DNA of 64,000 bases from Paenibacillus sp. FSL R5-0341 (GTDB lineage Bacteria > Bacillota > Bacilli > Paenibacillales > Paenibacillaceae). Every line of letters starts with the position of its first letter. Positions within the stretch are counted from its first letter, which is position 1. Shown here piece after piece: positions 52,519-61,758 of this stretch. The stretch covers positions 3,162,001-3,226,000 of the forward strand of contig NZ_CP150241.1 in the NCBI RefSeq assembly GCF_037975235.1, given 5' to 3'. The position numbers and the translations under genes are program-made. The notes under the pieces were generated by a model, which was given only the letters and a program-made list of their open reading frames with translations, was not told where the DNA came from and ran no database searches.

Positions 52519-53190
52519 TTAGAAATCGGTTGAATATCGATGTAACTGCTCCATATCCAACACCTTTAATGTTCTATTTTCCTTAATGATGATCTGCTCC
52601 TGGGCCAAATCACTTAACAATCTTCTAATATGTCGATCGGAGATTCCCATCATGCTTGAAATATCTTTCATGACAAACGGAATCGTTACCGACTCAAATT
52701 TTTCCGAGGTTTGCAGAATATATTTACAAAGCTTATTTTTTGCAGGATACAACAATGATCTTGCATTTTTTACTGAAGACTTCATGAGTTTATCCGTAAG
52801 AACCGTACACATATGCGATAGAAAAGAGACTGATCTGGTCAAATGCGAATGTACTATCTCCAAAGGGATCAGTAGAATGGTTGACGGTACAACAGCGACA
52901 GCAGTATGAAGATAATTGCACTGTTGAAAAAATTCCAAGTCCCCCAACACTCCGTTTTTTTCTACATAATCGACAACGGCTATGTTTCCTTGATCAGAAT
53001 AATTGTGAATGGCAACCCTGCCTTCAATTACGATATAAAAGTACTTCAATTCGTTGCCTGAGACGACAACCGTCTCGTTTTTCTTATACATTTTCACTTG
53101 CAGAGTGGTCAAAACTTCATCGGTAATGATTTCATGTAAATTCGCTTTGAGAACCGCAGCTGTGATATCAGGGTGAACCTTTATAGACAT
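52519..53190 (-). CDS. Crp/Fnr-family (YeiL-like) transcriptional regulator
   Basis: 223 residues from ATG 53190. The GTG at 53211 is the longer alternative, but AAGGAG overlaps it. The N-terminal cyclic-nucleotide-type beta-roll runs about 1-130 (FYIVIEGRVAIHNYSDQG ... GVLGDLEFFQQ), and the C-terminal winged helix includes VMKDISSMMGISDRHIRRLLSDL. The usual cAMP-binding Arg-Ser pocket is not obvious, so the effector is unknown. It is divergent from the SAH-hydrolase-like gene, with 184 bases between the chosen starts, and is the natural candidate to control it. Confidence 0.88.
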   Translation of the reverse strand: MSIKVHPDITAAVLKANLHEIITDEVLTTLQVKMYKKNETVVVSGNELKYFYIVIEGRVAIHNYSDQGNIAVVDYVEKNGVLGDLEFFQQCNYLHTAVAVVPSTILLIPLEIVHSHLTRSVSFLSHMCTVLTDKLMKSSVKNARSLLYPAKNKLCKYILQTSEKFESVTIPFVMKDISSMMGISDRHIRRLLSDLAQEQIIIKENRTLKVLDMEQLHRYSTDF

Positions 53191-53300
53191 AACACGTGAT
53201 GACTCCTTCACTAACTATTTTAGATCGTTCATGTTCTCCCGATCATCATACATAAAGTGATTATTTGATGAACTCTCCAAAAGGCGGACATTTGTCCTTA

Positions 53301-53327
53301 TTGACAGTCCTTTTTTAATATTATACT
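53301..53327 (+). promoter_or_regulatory. Sigma-A-like promoter for the SAH-hydrolase-like gene
   Basis: TTGACA (53301) and TATACT (53322) with a 15-bp spacer, shorter than ideal, 48 bases before the start at 53375. Confidence 0.5.
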
Positions 53328-53374
53328 TACCTCGAATTATAAAACAACGGAGTGGGACATAGGGGGAACTTGTG

Positions 53375-54553
53375 ATGAACAGTATTATTGATGATCAAAG
53401 TTTGGCTAGTGCGGGGTTAGTGAGAATGCAGTGGTTTAGAGAGAGAATGCCTTTGATCACAGAAGTGAATCAATTGTTTCAAGAGCAACAAGTTCTTAAA
53501 GGAATGACGATTGCGATCAGTATGCATATTGAGCCCAAAACGGGATTCTGGGTAGAAGGTCTTCTAGCGAGTGGGGCTGCACATATCTATTTAGTCGGGT
53601 GTCTTGGAACAACGAAGAAGGATACCGCAGCATATTTGGCATCTCTGCCTAATGTCACGGTTTTAGCGAAAGAAGGAGATCTTTATGAGGACCACAAACG
53701 CTATCTAAAGATGGTCATGGCGCATAAAATCGATCTCTTCCTGGACAATGGTGCTAGTCTGATTCTTGCTCATCATGAACTAAAACCCGGTTGGAACCCC
53801 ATCGGTGCAAACGAAGAGACACGTACGGGAAGGTTGTTGATTGAGAAGAGTGGTGTTCAGCCTGATTATCCCGTTATCGTGATTGATGACTCGCCCTTGA
53901 AGCAGACTTTTGAGAATGCGCTGGGTGTTGGACAGTCTGTTGTGGATGGTTTCATGCGCACAACCAGTCTTCTCGTTGGAGGGAAAAAAGTTCTGGTTGT
54001 AGGTTATGGTTATTGCGGCAGCGGCATTGCTAAAAAGTTCCGGGGATTAGGCGCGAATACGTTAGTCTATGACATGAATCCTGTTCATCTCTTAAATGCA
54101 AAAACAGACGGGCATTGGGTTGGCGAGCTGCACGAATTAATTCCCGCAGCAGATGTGATTATTACGGCAACTGGATCTTTTAATGTCATTACCGAGCAGC
54201 ATATACCTCTGTTCAAAGAAAAAGTCATCCTTGCGAATTCAGGACACTATGGGTTTGAAATCAATGTGGAAGAAATCAAGCAAGCTTCTCAATCCGTTGA
54301 AATCGTGAAAGAAGGGATTGAACGAATACGTTTTGCAGAGAAAAGTATCTATTTGCTTCACAATGCCAATCCTGTTAATTTGGCAGGAGCTGACGGTAAT
54401 CCCATCGAGATTATGGACATGGGCTTTGCTCTAATTTCCTATTCTGCCTATCGTATAATGACGAATGTGGAATCACTGCAACATGGTTTGCAACCTGTAC
54501 CGAAAGATATTGATAGTCAAGTTAGTAAGTTATTTATGAACTCTATTCAATAG
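53375..54553 (+). CDS. S-adenosylhomocysteinase-like protein with altered active-site positions
   Basis: 392 residues (ATG 53375 with AGGGGGA upstream; GTG at 53372 just before). The family is clear: EETRTGR, the NAD loop GYGYCGSGIAKKFRGLGA, TATGSFNVI and the ending NPVNLAGADGNPIEIMDMGFAL. Several positions differ from standard enzymes as I recall them. The canonical segment KSKFDNLYGC reads KQTFENALGV here (Asp to Glu, Cys to Val), and LDDGGD reads LDNGAS. It also appears to lack the usual C-terminal Lys/Tyr tail. It may act on a different nucleoside thioether or be a distinct NAD-binding protein. It is divergent from a Crp-type regulator and has no methionine-cycle neighbours. Confidence 0.8.
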   Translation: MNSIIDDQSLASAGLVRMQWFRERMPLITEVNQLFQEQQVLKGMTIAISMHIEPKTGFWVEGLLASGAAHIYLVGCLGTTKKDTAAYLASLPNVTVLAKEGDLYEDHKRYLKMVMAHKIDLFLDNGASLILAHHELKPGWNPIGANEETRTGRLLIEKSGVQPDYPVIVIDDSPLKQTFENALGVGQSVVDGFMRTTSLLVGGKKVLVVGYGYCGSGIAKKFRGLGANTLVYDMNPVHLLNAKTDGHWVGELHELIPAADVIITATGSFNVITEQHIPLFKEKVILANSGHYGFEINVEEIKQASQSVEIVKEGIERIRFAEKSIYLLHNANPVNLAGADGNPIEIMDMGFALISYSAYRIMTNVESLQHGLQPVPKDIDSQVSKLFMNSIQ

Positions 54554-54655
54554 AGTCGTCGAATTGAAGTTCACCCTGCGACCCATAGAATGGATATTAG
54601 ACAACCTCCGATAAATATTATTGAATACGGTGGATGTTGACGTTGTGTTATAAGC

Positions 54656-55009
54656 TTACGTTGTCTCACCGTATTCTCTACCGTAGTCTGCCATCTTTTC
54701 AAGAATCGGAAGTAATTTGATTCCCTTGTCTGTTAATGAGTACTCGACCCGTGGAGGAACTTCCGGAAAGACATCCCGTTGAATAACTCCATCATTCTCC
54801 AATTCCTTAAGCTGCTTCGTAAGAGAGCCTTGAGACAGATCTCCAAGAAATTTTTTGATATCCGTATATCGACGTGTTTCGTTTTTTAAATACCATAATA
54901 TAAAATATTTCCAACGCCCGGAAAGGACGTTCTGAGTAAACGCTATGGCGTACATATCACTTTTTCCATCTATAAAGTCTTGATCAAATCCTTCGTTGCA
55001 TACTCTCAT
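54656..55009 (-). CDS. HxlR-family winged-helix regulator
   Basis: 117 residues, the usual HxlR size. The helix-turn-helix covers SGRWKYFILWYLKNETRRYTDIKKFL ... LTKQLKELENDGVIQRDVF, followed by the wing EYSLTDKG. AGGAGTG precedes the ATG. It is divergent from the flavin oxidoreductase operon (55323 onward), 313 bases away, and an inverted repeat at 55117 may be its site. Its inducer is unknown, and HxlR proteins often sense aldehydes, quinones or thiol stress. Confidence 0.92.
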   Translation of the reverse strand: MRVCNEGFDQDFIDGKSDMYAIAFTQNVLSGRWKYFILWYLKNETRRYTDIKKFLGDLSQGSLTKQLKELENDGVIQRDVFPEVPPRVEYSLTDKGIKLLPILEKMADYGREYGETT

Positions 55010-55116
55010 TCATATCACTCCTGATCCAAAGGTACAAAAAGATGTACTATGTTCATTTAAATTGCCCTCTTTGCAAACGAAACGAATACACCTATGATGG
55101 TGTCAACACCAAAACA

Positions 55117-55135
55117 ATTTTAGTTTACCTAAAAT
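55117..55135. promoter_or_regulatory. Inverted repeat, candidate HxlR or MarR operator
   Basis: ATTTTAG-TTTAC-CTAAAAT with perfect 7-bp arms, between the HxlR gene and the oxidoreductase operon. A second element with TTAG/CTAA arms is at 55170. Confidence 0.5.
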
Positions 55136-55169
55136 GTGAAAGATAAATAATGATATCTTGATTCTATAG

Positions 55170-55181
55170 TTAGCAAGCTAA
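55170..55181. promoter_or_regulatory. TTAG-N4-CTAA inverted repeat shared with the MarR promoter
   Basis: TTAGCAAGCTAA followed by ATAAATA. The MarR promoter has TTAGTCTGCTAA followed by ATATATA at 58644. The rest of 55010-55322 contains no gene that I can support. Confidence 0.45.
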
Positions 55182-55322
55182 ATAAATATACCATAGAAAG
55201 GAGTGACTGATAAGGGCATACAGCAAGTAGAAGGAAATAGGGATACGTTTTTTAGATGTACATGGTTGGGAACAACTGATATTCGATCATACCGTGAACT
55301 ATAACAAGGGAGTTGTTTAATA

Positions 55323-56426
55323 ATGAGTAAAAAAATTCGTACAGGAATCATAGGAGCTTCAATTAATAACGGATGGGCAAGTGGAACACATATTCCAGCT
55401 ATTGAGAACCTGGATGAGTACGAGCTTACCGCAGTGGGAACAAGTAATATGGAAAGTGCTAAGAAGAGTGCAGAAGCTTTCCGCGCAGATCACGGATTTG
55501 ATAACATCGAGGAATTGGCTCATCATACCGATGTTGATATGGTGGTTGTTAGCATTAATGTTAGGGAGCATTATAATGCAGTCAAAGCCATCGCTCCTGC
55601 TGGCAAACCAATCTATTGTGAATGGCCCCTGGGTTCTAATACAGAGGAAGCGCTTGAAATGAAGGATTGGGTATCCTCTGCCCAATTGCCAAATGCGATT
55701 GGACTTCAGGCCAGACAAGCACCAGCAATTCAGTATGTGAAAGATCTGTTGGCAGAGGGTTATGTTGGGAAAGTGTTGTCTGCCAACCTGAAGATCTCTA
55801 TAGATGGCATGGGTGGCATTGGTGACAAGTCGACTGCGTACTTGTTTGACCGGAAAGTTGGAGGGAACTTACTGACCATTGTAGGGGGACATAATCTGGA
55901 TGCCTTCACTTACATGCTTGGGGACTTTACAGAATTGTCTGCCACCACAGCTCAACAGTTTCCAGAAGTTGAATTGGTAGATATTCAGAAAGTCATCAAG
56001 AAAACAACGGATGATCAGATTATGATTACTGGAAAATTGACTAATGGTGCAGCAGCCAGCGTTCATATTCAAGGTGGAGTTAAACATCAGACAGGACTAA
56101 CGTTAGAAATTTTCGGAGACAAAGGAACCCTCGTGCTGAGTGCACCTGCATCCATTCAATTCGGATCACACCAATTACGCGGTGCGGGATCAATGGACAA
56201 CGAACTTCGTGAACTACGTATTCCTAGTTCCTATTACTATGCTCCTGATTCACTTCAATCCGACTCTGGATTTGTTCTGAATATAGCTCAAGCTTATCGC
56301 AAGTTCGCCAAAGATATCCAAGAGGGGACATCTTTGACACCTAACTTCGCGGATGCGGTAAAACTTCATCAGTTACTTGATGCTGTCGAAAAATCAGCAC
56401 AGAGCGGTGAACGTCAATATCTATAA
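55323..56426 (+). CDS. Gfo/Idh/MocA-family NAD(P)-dependent oxidoreductase
   Basis: 367 residues. The N-terminal Rossmann fold starts KIRTGIIGASINNGWASGTHIPAI, with a less usual GASxNxG loop. The conserved EKP-like segment is YCEWPLGSN, so the usual Lys is Trp. The C-terminal alpha/beta domain ends with a long helix. Family members oxidise or reduce sugars or related hydroxy compounds, and the Trp at the EKP position suggests a non-standard active site. AAGGGAG precedes the ATG. It is the first gene of a three-gene operon with a flavin monooxygenase and a nitroreductase. Confidence 0.85.
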   Translation: MSKKIRTGIIGASINNGWASGTHIPAIENLDEYELTAVGTSNMESAKKSAEAFRADHGFDNIEELAHHTDVDMVVVSINVREHYNAVKAIAPAGKPIYCEWPLGSNTEEALEMKDWVSSAQLPNAIGLQARQAPAIQYVKDLLAEGYVGKVLSANLKISIDGMGGIGDKSTAYLFDRKVGGNLLTIVGGHNLDAFTYMLGDFTELSATTAQQFPEVELVDIQKVIKKTTDDQIMITGKLTNGAAASVHIQGGVKHQTGLTLEIFGDKGTLVLSAPASIQFGSHQLRGAGSMDNELRELRIPSSYYYAPDSLQSDSGFVLNIAQAYRKFAKDIQEGTSLTPNFADAVKLHQLLDAVEKSAQSGERQYL

Positions 56427-56446
56427 TCTTCAAGGAGAAGAACGTT

Positions 56447-57793
56447 ATGAATAAAAGAAGAGAGATGCAACTGGCACTACAGATGGTTTCGGGATATGGA
56501 GCAGAATTCAGTGCGTGGAGAATGCCTGGGACAGATCCGGAAGCTTATACGAACACGGATAGTTATGTGGAACGAGCCAAATTGGCCGAAAAAGGAAAAT
56601 TTCATATGATTTTCATCGCTGATACACCAGCACTAACCGTTAACTTAGGTCCTCAAACGCCTATGTTTCCTATGGACCCAATGCTGGCACTGATGGCCGT
56701 GGCAAGAGAGACAATGCACATTGGATTAGTTGCTACGCTGTCTACGACATTTAATTATCCCTACAACATTGCACGTCAGTTCAAAGCATTGGATGTAATC
56801 AGTCATGGACGTGTGGGATGGAATGCGGTTACCACATCCGATCATACAGCCGCGGCAAACTTTGGGGCACGTGTGGCAAGTCGCCAGGAACGTTATGACA
56901 GAGCACATGAAAGCATTCAGATTGTTCAGTCCTTATGGGGAAGTTGGGAATCAGATGCTTGGACGTTAGATGTGGAGAGAGGGGAATTTGCGGATATGAA
57001 TAAAATCCGGCCTATTAACCTTCAAGGTCAATATTATGCATCTCGTGGTCCTCTACCGATTCCTCCATCCGAGCAAGGACAACCGGTTATTTTCCAAGCT
57101 GGAGGAGGAAGTGAGGGACTTGAGTTGGCGGGAAAATACGCTTCAGGTGTATATGCTAATCCATATGACATAGAGTCCGCTCGTGAGCAGAGACTAGCTA
57201 TTCAACAAAGTGCTATTCGTTTCGGTCGAAACCCAGATGATATCAAAATGTTTGCAGGTTTTATGTTTTCTCTGGGTGCTACGGAAGAAGAAGCGTTGGA
57301 ACGTCGAAAACAGCTCATGAGTTTTAATCCTGAAGAGATACCCAATCGGGTAAGTTACCTTGGTTCCATGATCGGTATACCGCTCTCGGTAAACTCGGTA
57401 GATATTGATAAACCATTAGAACCAAACTTGTTGAGAAATGCATATGCCAACCCAATGGACCCCCGTTCCGCAAGGGCGTTGAAGTTACTTTTAGAAGGAT
57501 TAACGATTCGCGAGGTTCTGGCCCATGGTGTTATTAACTATCACCCAGTGGTTGCGGGTACTCCCGTACAAGTTGCTGATTTCTTGGAAGAATGGTTTTT
57601 GGCAGATGCATGTGATGGATTCTCAGTGGTACCGGATATATCTTTTGACGGAGTTGCGGATTTTGTCAACATGGTTGTCCCCATTTTGCAGGAACGGGGT
57701 CTGTTCCATAGAGAATATGAAGGGAAAACACTACGCGAGAATATGGGTGTTCCTTATGAGTATGGAATGCGGGAAAATGAAATAACTAGATAG
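56447..57793 (+). CDS. NtaA/DmoA-family FMNH2-dependent monooxygenase
   Basis: 448 residues, the usual size for the nitrilotriacetate/dimethyl-sulfide monooxygenase branch of the bacterial-luciferase-like superfamily. It shows MQLALQMVSGYGAEFSAWR, MIFIADTPAL, TLSTTFNYPYNIARQFKALDVISHGRVGWNAVTT and the insert FQAGGGSEGLELAGKYA. It needs reduced FMN, which the nitroreductase-like protein encoded next could supply. It uses O2 to cleave or oxidise a carbon-nitrogen or carbon-sulfur substrate. CAAGGAGAAG precedes the ATG. It lies 20 bases after the oxidoreductase gene, so they are co-transcribed. Substrate unknown. Confidence 0.92.
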   Translation: MNKRREMQLALQMVSGYGAEFSAWRMPGTDPEAYTNTDSYVERAKLAEKGKFHMIFIADTPALTVNLGPQTPMFPMDPMLALMAVARETMHIGLVATLSTTFNYPYNIARQFKALDVISHGRVGWNAVTTSDHTAAANFGARVASRQERYDRAHESIQIVQSLWGSWESDAWTLDVERGEFADMNKIRPINLQGQYYASRGPLPIPPSEQGQPVIFQAGGGSEGLELAGKYASGVYANPYDIESAREQRLAIQQSAIRFGRNPDDIKMFAGFMFSLGATEEEALERRKQLMSFNPEEIPNRVSYLGSMIGIPLSVNSVDIDKPLEPNLLRNAYANPMDPRSARALKLLLEGLTIREVLAHGVINYHPVVAGTPVQVADFLEEWFLADACDGFSVVPDISFDGVADFVNMVVPILQERGLFHREYEGKTLRENMGVPYEYGMRENEITR

Positions 57794-57807
57794 AGGAGAG
57801 AGTTTTT

Positions 57808-58548
57808 ATGAATAACACACTTGAATTGCTTCATAACCATACATCGCATCGATCTTACACATCTCAACCTCTGACAGCAGAGCAAAGAGATGCAATCTTT
57901 CAGGCAGCGAATCAAACTTCATCGTTCAGTCTCCTGCAGGCCGTGTCCATTATTCGAATCACCGATCCGGTTCTTCGAAAGAAAGTCAGACAACTTTCTG
58001 TCAATCAACCTTATATCGAAGAAGCAGCTGAGTTTTGGATTTTCTGTGCAGATTTTAACCGCAATCATCAAATTGCCCCAGAAGTGGATATTGAATATAT
58101 TGAATTTCTGCTAATCGGTTCATTCGATGCCGGCCTGATGGCACAAAATGCGTTAACCGCTGCCGAATCGATGGGACTTGGCGGCGTGTTCATTGGTGGG
58201 GTCAGAGCTAATATTAGCGAACTATCTGACGTATTGAATTTACCTAAATATGTTATTCCTCTGGTGGGGCTATGCATTGGTCATCCAGATGGAGATAAAC
58301 CTGAGCTGAAGCCTCGACTCCCCCAATCCATGGTATTGCTTGATAATCAATACCAACCATTAGATCAGGAGAAATTAGCAATTTATGATGAGACCATGCT
58401 GAAGTATTATGAAAATCGTCCGACGAGGGCTCCTTTCACCGTAAAAAAAGTAAAAGGATGGAGTGACCATATTCAGGATCACCTTGAGAGAAGTATTCAG
58501 CCGCAAATGATGGACTATTTGAACAAGCAAGGTTTTGCCAAAAAATAA
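57808..58548 (+). CDS. NfsA-type NADPH-dependent nitroreductase / FMN reductase
   Basis: 246 residues. The NfsA/Frp-type motif HRSYTSQPLTAEQRDAIFQAANQTSS is at the start, and the middle has the FMN-site segment AAESMGLGGVFIGGVR. It reduces FMN or quinones and nitro compounds using NADPH. AGAGGAGAG precedes the ATG, 14 bases after the monooxygenase gene. It probably supplies FMNH2 to that monooxygenase. It is the last gene before the MarR gene. Confidence 0.92.
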   Translation: MNNTLELLHNHTSHRSYTSQPLTAEQRDAIFQAANQTSSFSLLQAVSIIRITDPVLRKKVRQLSVNQPYIEEAAEFWIFCADFNRNHQIAPEVDIEYIEFLLIGSFDAGLMAQNALTAAESMGLGGVFIGGVRANISELSDVLNLPKYVIPLVGLCIGHPDGDKPELKPRLPQSMVLLDNQYQPLDQEKLAIYDETMLKYYENRPTRAPFTVKKVKGWSDHIQDHLERSIQPQMMDYLNKQGFAKK

Positions 58549-58643
58549 GGACCAAACCAATGTATCCTGCTGAAACTTGGTTAGGAAAAGGTACTTATAA
58601 CGATACTAGGGTGAATTGACACCTCCATTTCCCCATGATACAT

Positions 58644-58655
58644 TTAGTCTGCTAA
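58644..58655. promoter_or_regulatory. TTAG-N4-CTAA operator candidate of MarR
   Basis: TTAGTCTGCTAA with outer A/T pairs giving ATTTAG/CTAAAT arms, 33 bases before the MarR start and overlapping the likely -10 region. Confidence 0.5.
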
Positions 58656-58688
58656 ATATATAATTCGGATGGCAGGGAGGAATCGTTC

Positions 58689-59114
58689 ATGACAGATGCA
58701 GTAGATTGTGATATTCGACAGTCCTTAGATCGAATTTCCTCCCAAATGCGTCGAAATTATAGTGAATCTCTTCGGGAACTTAATCTTTATGTAGGACAAG
58801 ATAATTTGTTGTATCGGCTGTGGTTGGGGGATGGTGTAACACAGATGCAACTAAGTGAACATATGAAATGCGAACCACCAACCGTTACGAACATGGTCAA
58901 ATCATTAGAGCAGAACGGATTTATATATCGTAAACGGGATGTACAGGATGCAAGGATTATGCGTATCTTTTTAACCGACAAGGGCAAAGAATTAGAAAAA
59001 CCGGTTGAGCTTAAATGGAGTGAGCAGCAAGCGAAATTACTTCAATCCATTTCTTTGGAGGATCGGTTAATATTGAGGCAATTAATGCAACAAATGGAGC
59101 GAAACATCTTATAA
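58689..59114 (+). CDS. MarR-family transcriptional regulator
   Basis: 141 residues. The winged helix covers VTQMQLSEHMKCEPPTVTNMVKSLEQNGFIYRKRDVQDARIMRIFLTDKG, where DARxxRxxLTxKG is the standard wing. GGGAGG precedes the ATG. It lies 140 bases after the nitroreductase gene on the same strand, with its own TTAG-N4-CTAA repeat, a copy of which also precedes the oxidoreductase operon. It probably represses itself and that operon in response to a phenolic or oxidising signal. A terminator follows. Confidence 0.92.
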   Translation: MTDAVDCDIRQSLDRISSQMRRNYSESLRELNLYVGQDNLLYRLWLGDGVTQMQLSEHMKCEPPTVTNMVKSLEQNGFIYRKRDVQDARIMRIFLTDKGKELEKPVELKWSEQQAKLLQSISLEDRLILRQLMQQMERNIL

Positions 59115-59154
59115 TTTAAGCAAGTTTCACTAAACTAAATGCAATGAACGATAC

Positions 59155-59182
59155 AAAGTCGCTATTATAGCGGCTTTTTTTT
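59155..59182 (+). terminator. Rho-independent terminator
   Basis: Stem AAAGTCGCTA / TAGCGGCTTT with a 3-nt loop and a long T run, 40 bases after the MarR stop. It is the third copy of this hairpin type. Confidence 0.85.
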
Positions 59183-59325
59183 ATTGCTGAGATAGGATTG
59201 TGATAATTCAAGTTAATTTTGTTCATTTAGATGCTCATGAGATTACAGTACACTGAAATAACATACAAACGGAACACACTAAACATAAACAATGTGAGGA
59301 ATTATAATTCGTTGGAGGTTTTAAC

Positions 59326-61644
59326 ATGAAGACCCAAAATATCTGGTTTAATCAACCTGCTGGAAGATGGGAAGAGGCATTACCTATTGGAAATGGAACT
59401 CTTGGAGGCATGATTTTTGGGAAAACACAGATCGAGAGAATTCAGCTCAATGAAGATAGTCTATGGTACGGTGGTCCGATGCAGCGGAATAATCCTCAAG
59501 CACTTGAATCTTTATCTCAGATCAGAAACCTGATTTTTGATGGCAAGATTAGTGAAGCAGAAGAACTCGCAGCAGTTACTCTGGTAGGTGTTCCTGACGG
59601 GCAAAGACATTATGAGCCACTAGGGGACTTGTATATCGCTATGGACCACAGTGAGCATGAACCGAATGAATATCAAAGACATCTCGATCTGGAACAAGGC
59701 AAGGTAAACGTGAATTATAGCGCAGATCAATCCATTTACAGCCGTGATTATTTTGCTAGCTTTCCGGATCAAGTACTCGTTGTTCATCTCAAATCTAGCT
59801 TGCCTGGAAAGTTATCTTTCTCCACTATTTTCGGCAGGGGAGCTGTTCTGGAGTCAACATCCTATTCAGATATTCTTAAGCATCCTGTTGGTTTCCAATC
59901 CTATCTGGACCAGATCGAGAAGCGTGGAATGAATAACTTGATCATCCGGGGAAGAAGTGGGGGAGAAGAGGGAATCCGATTTTGTTGTGCGATTCGCCTT
60001 ATATCTGAAGGGGGGCATGTTCATTATTCAGGCGGTCAGCTTTCTTTGAAGCATGGTAATTCAGCGACTATTCTAATCTCGGCTTGCACGGATTTCCGTG
60101 TACCCAAAGAACAACTCGAAGTAGAGTGCCTCCGCAGAATTGATGCTGCTTCCGCAAAGCCATATAGTGAACTGCTCGCCGCTCATGTCTCGGACTATCA
60201 ATCCTTATTCAAAAAGATGGATATACATCTCGAAGATGAAAATAAAGATGTAATATGTTCCGAACTTCCAATCGATCAGCGCCTTGAACGACTTAGAGCT
60301 GGTAAGCATGATCCGGAACTGATGAGTTTATACTTTCAATTTGGTCGTTATCTGCTTATCTCAAGCAGCCGTCCAGGTTCTTTACCAGCAAACCTTCAAG
60401 GGATATGGAATAAAGACATGCTTCCTGTATGGGATAGCAAATATACGATTAATATTAATACACAGATGAACTACTGGCCTGCAGAAAGCTGCAATCTGTC
60501 TGAATGTCACATTCCATTGTTTGATTTTATAGAGAGATTGCAAGTCCGAGGAAAGGAAACCGCTAGAACCATGTATGGATGCAAGGGGTTCGTTGCTCAT
60601 CACAATTCGGATATCTGGGCAGACGCTGCTCCGCAGGATGTATGCATGACATCGACGTTTTGGACCATGGGAGGAGCATGGCTTTCATTACATCTATGGG
60701 ACCATTACGATTACAATAAGGATATTCAATTTCTCAAAAACGTTTACGCCACGATGAAAGATGCGGCTATGTTTATTCTGGATTATCTAATAGAGGATCC
60801 TTCCGGCAATTGGGTGATATGTCCTTCGTCCTCACCGGAAAATCGCTATATATTAGATAATGGAGAGGCGGGGTCTTTATGCTTTGGTGCTTCAATGGAC
60901 AATCAGATTATTAGAGAACTCTTCACGCGTTGCATTGAAAGTACTCGGATCTTGCAAAAAGATCAGGAATTCGGAGAAGTACTCCGTAGTGCGTTAACCA
61001 AAATACCGGAGACCTCCATTGGAAAACATGGACAGATCCAAGAGTGGAGTAACGATTATGATGAATTGGAACCTGGTCACAGACATATTTCCCATTTATT
61101 CGCTTTGCATCCTGGAACGCAAATTACGTTGCAATCAACGCCTGACCAGGCCAAGGCAGCTCGCGTAACACTCGACAGAAGATTGGAACACGGTGGTGGA
61201 CACACTGGATGGAGCAGGGCGTGGATTCTCAACATGTGGGCACGATTAGAGGAGTCGGAACTTGCACACGCTAACATCGTGGAACTTCTGCGTTCCTCCA
61301 CGTTACCCAATCTGTTCTGCGACCATCCTCCATTTCAAATTGATGGGAACTTTGGAGGTACTGCAGGGATAGCAGAGATGCTTCTCCAGAGCCATGACGA
61401 AGTAATCAGATTGTTACCTGCTTTGCCCACAGCCTGGCCAAAAGGATATATTCATGGTGTTCGGGCTCGTGGCGGATTCGAAATAGATCTGGAATGGGAA
61501 AATGGTCGTCTGTTGAATACAAGGATTCGCTCTATTGAAGAAACAAGAGTAACCGTATCCTATCAGGACCAAAAGATAGAATTAACCTTTCCTGGCCCCA
61601 ATTCTATGATTGAATTGAAAGGTTACGACTGGAGCAATAATTAA
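59326..61644 (+). CDS. GH95 alpha-L-fucosidase-like glycoside hydrolase (intracellular)
   Basis: 772 residues without signal peptide. The start [32 protein letters not shown] is the GH95 N-terminal signature. The (alpha/alpha)6 barrel carries [16 protein letters not shown] near residue 377, SSPENRY with the general-acid Glu near 505 and [15 protein letters not shown] near 673. GH95 enzymes act by inversion on alpha-1,2-fucosides, and some take alpha-L-galactose. Here the target could be fucosylated xyloglucan or mucilage fragments, but the window gives no import partner. GGAGG precedes the start by eight bases. The SLH-GH3 gene follows 114 bases after the stop. Confidence 0.93.
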   Translation: MKTQNIWFNQPAGRWEEALPIGNGTLGGMIFGKTQIERIQLNEDSLWYGGPMQRNNPQALESLSQIRNLIFDGKISEAEELAAVTLVGVPDGQRHYEPLGDLYIAMDHSEHEPNEYQRHLDLEQGKVNVNYSADQSIYSRDYFASFPDQVLVVHLKSSLPGKLSFSTIFGRGAVLESTSYSDILKHPVGFQSYLDQIEKRGMNNLIIRGRSGGEEGIRFCCAIRLISEGGHVHYSGGQLSLKHGNSATILISACTDFRVPKEQLEVECLRRIDAASAKPYSELLAAHVSDYQSLFKKMDIHLEDENKDVICSELPIDQRLERLRAGKHDPELMSLYFQFGRYLLISSSRPGSLPANLQGIWNKDMLPVWDSKYTININTQMNYWPAESCNLSECHIPLFDFIERLQVRGKETARTMYGCKGFVAHHNSDIWADAAPQDVCMTSTFWTMGGAWLSLHLWDHYDYNKDIQFLKNVYATMKDAAMFILDYLIEDPSGNWVICPSSSPENRYILDNGEAGSLCFGASMDNQIIRELFTRCIESTRILQKDQEFGEVLRSALTKIPETSIGKHGQIQEWSNDYDELEPGHRHISHLFALHPGTQITLQSTPDQAKAARVTLDRRLEHGGGHTGWSRAWILNMWARLEESELAHANIVELLRSSTLPNLFCDHPPFQIDGNFGGTAGIAEMLLQSHDEVIRLLPALPTAWPKGYIHGVRARGGFEIDLEWENGRLLNTRIRSIEETRVTVSYQDQKIELTFPGPNSMIELKGYDWSNN

Positions 61645-61758
61645 GAAGTTCCTGATTAAGAAAACTATGGTTTTCATATATATACTGTTATACAAGCGCA
61701 ACAAACGATATCGTAGTAGCGTCTATTCATCCATAGATTAACAACAGGAGTGAAATAG

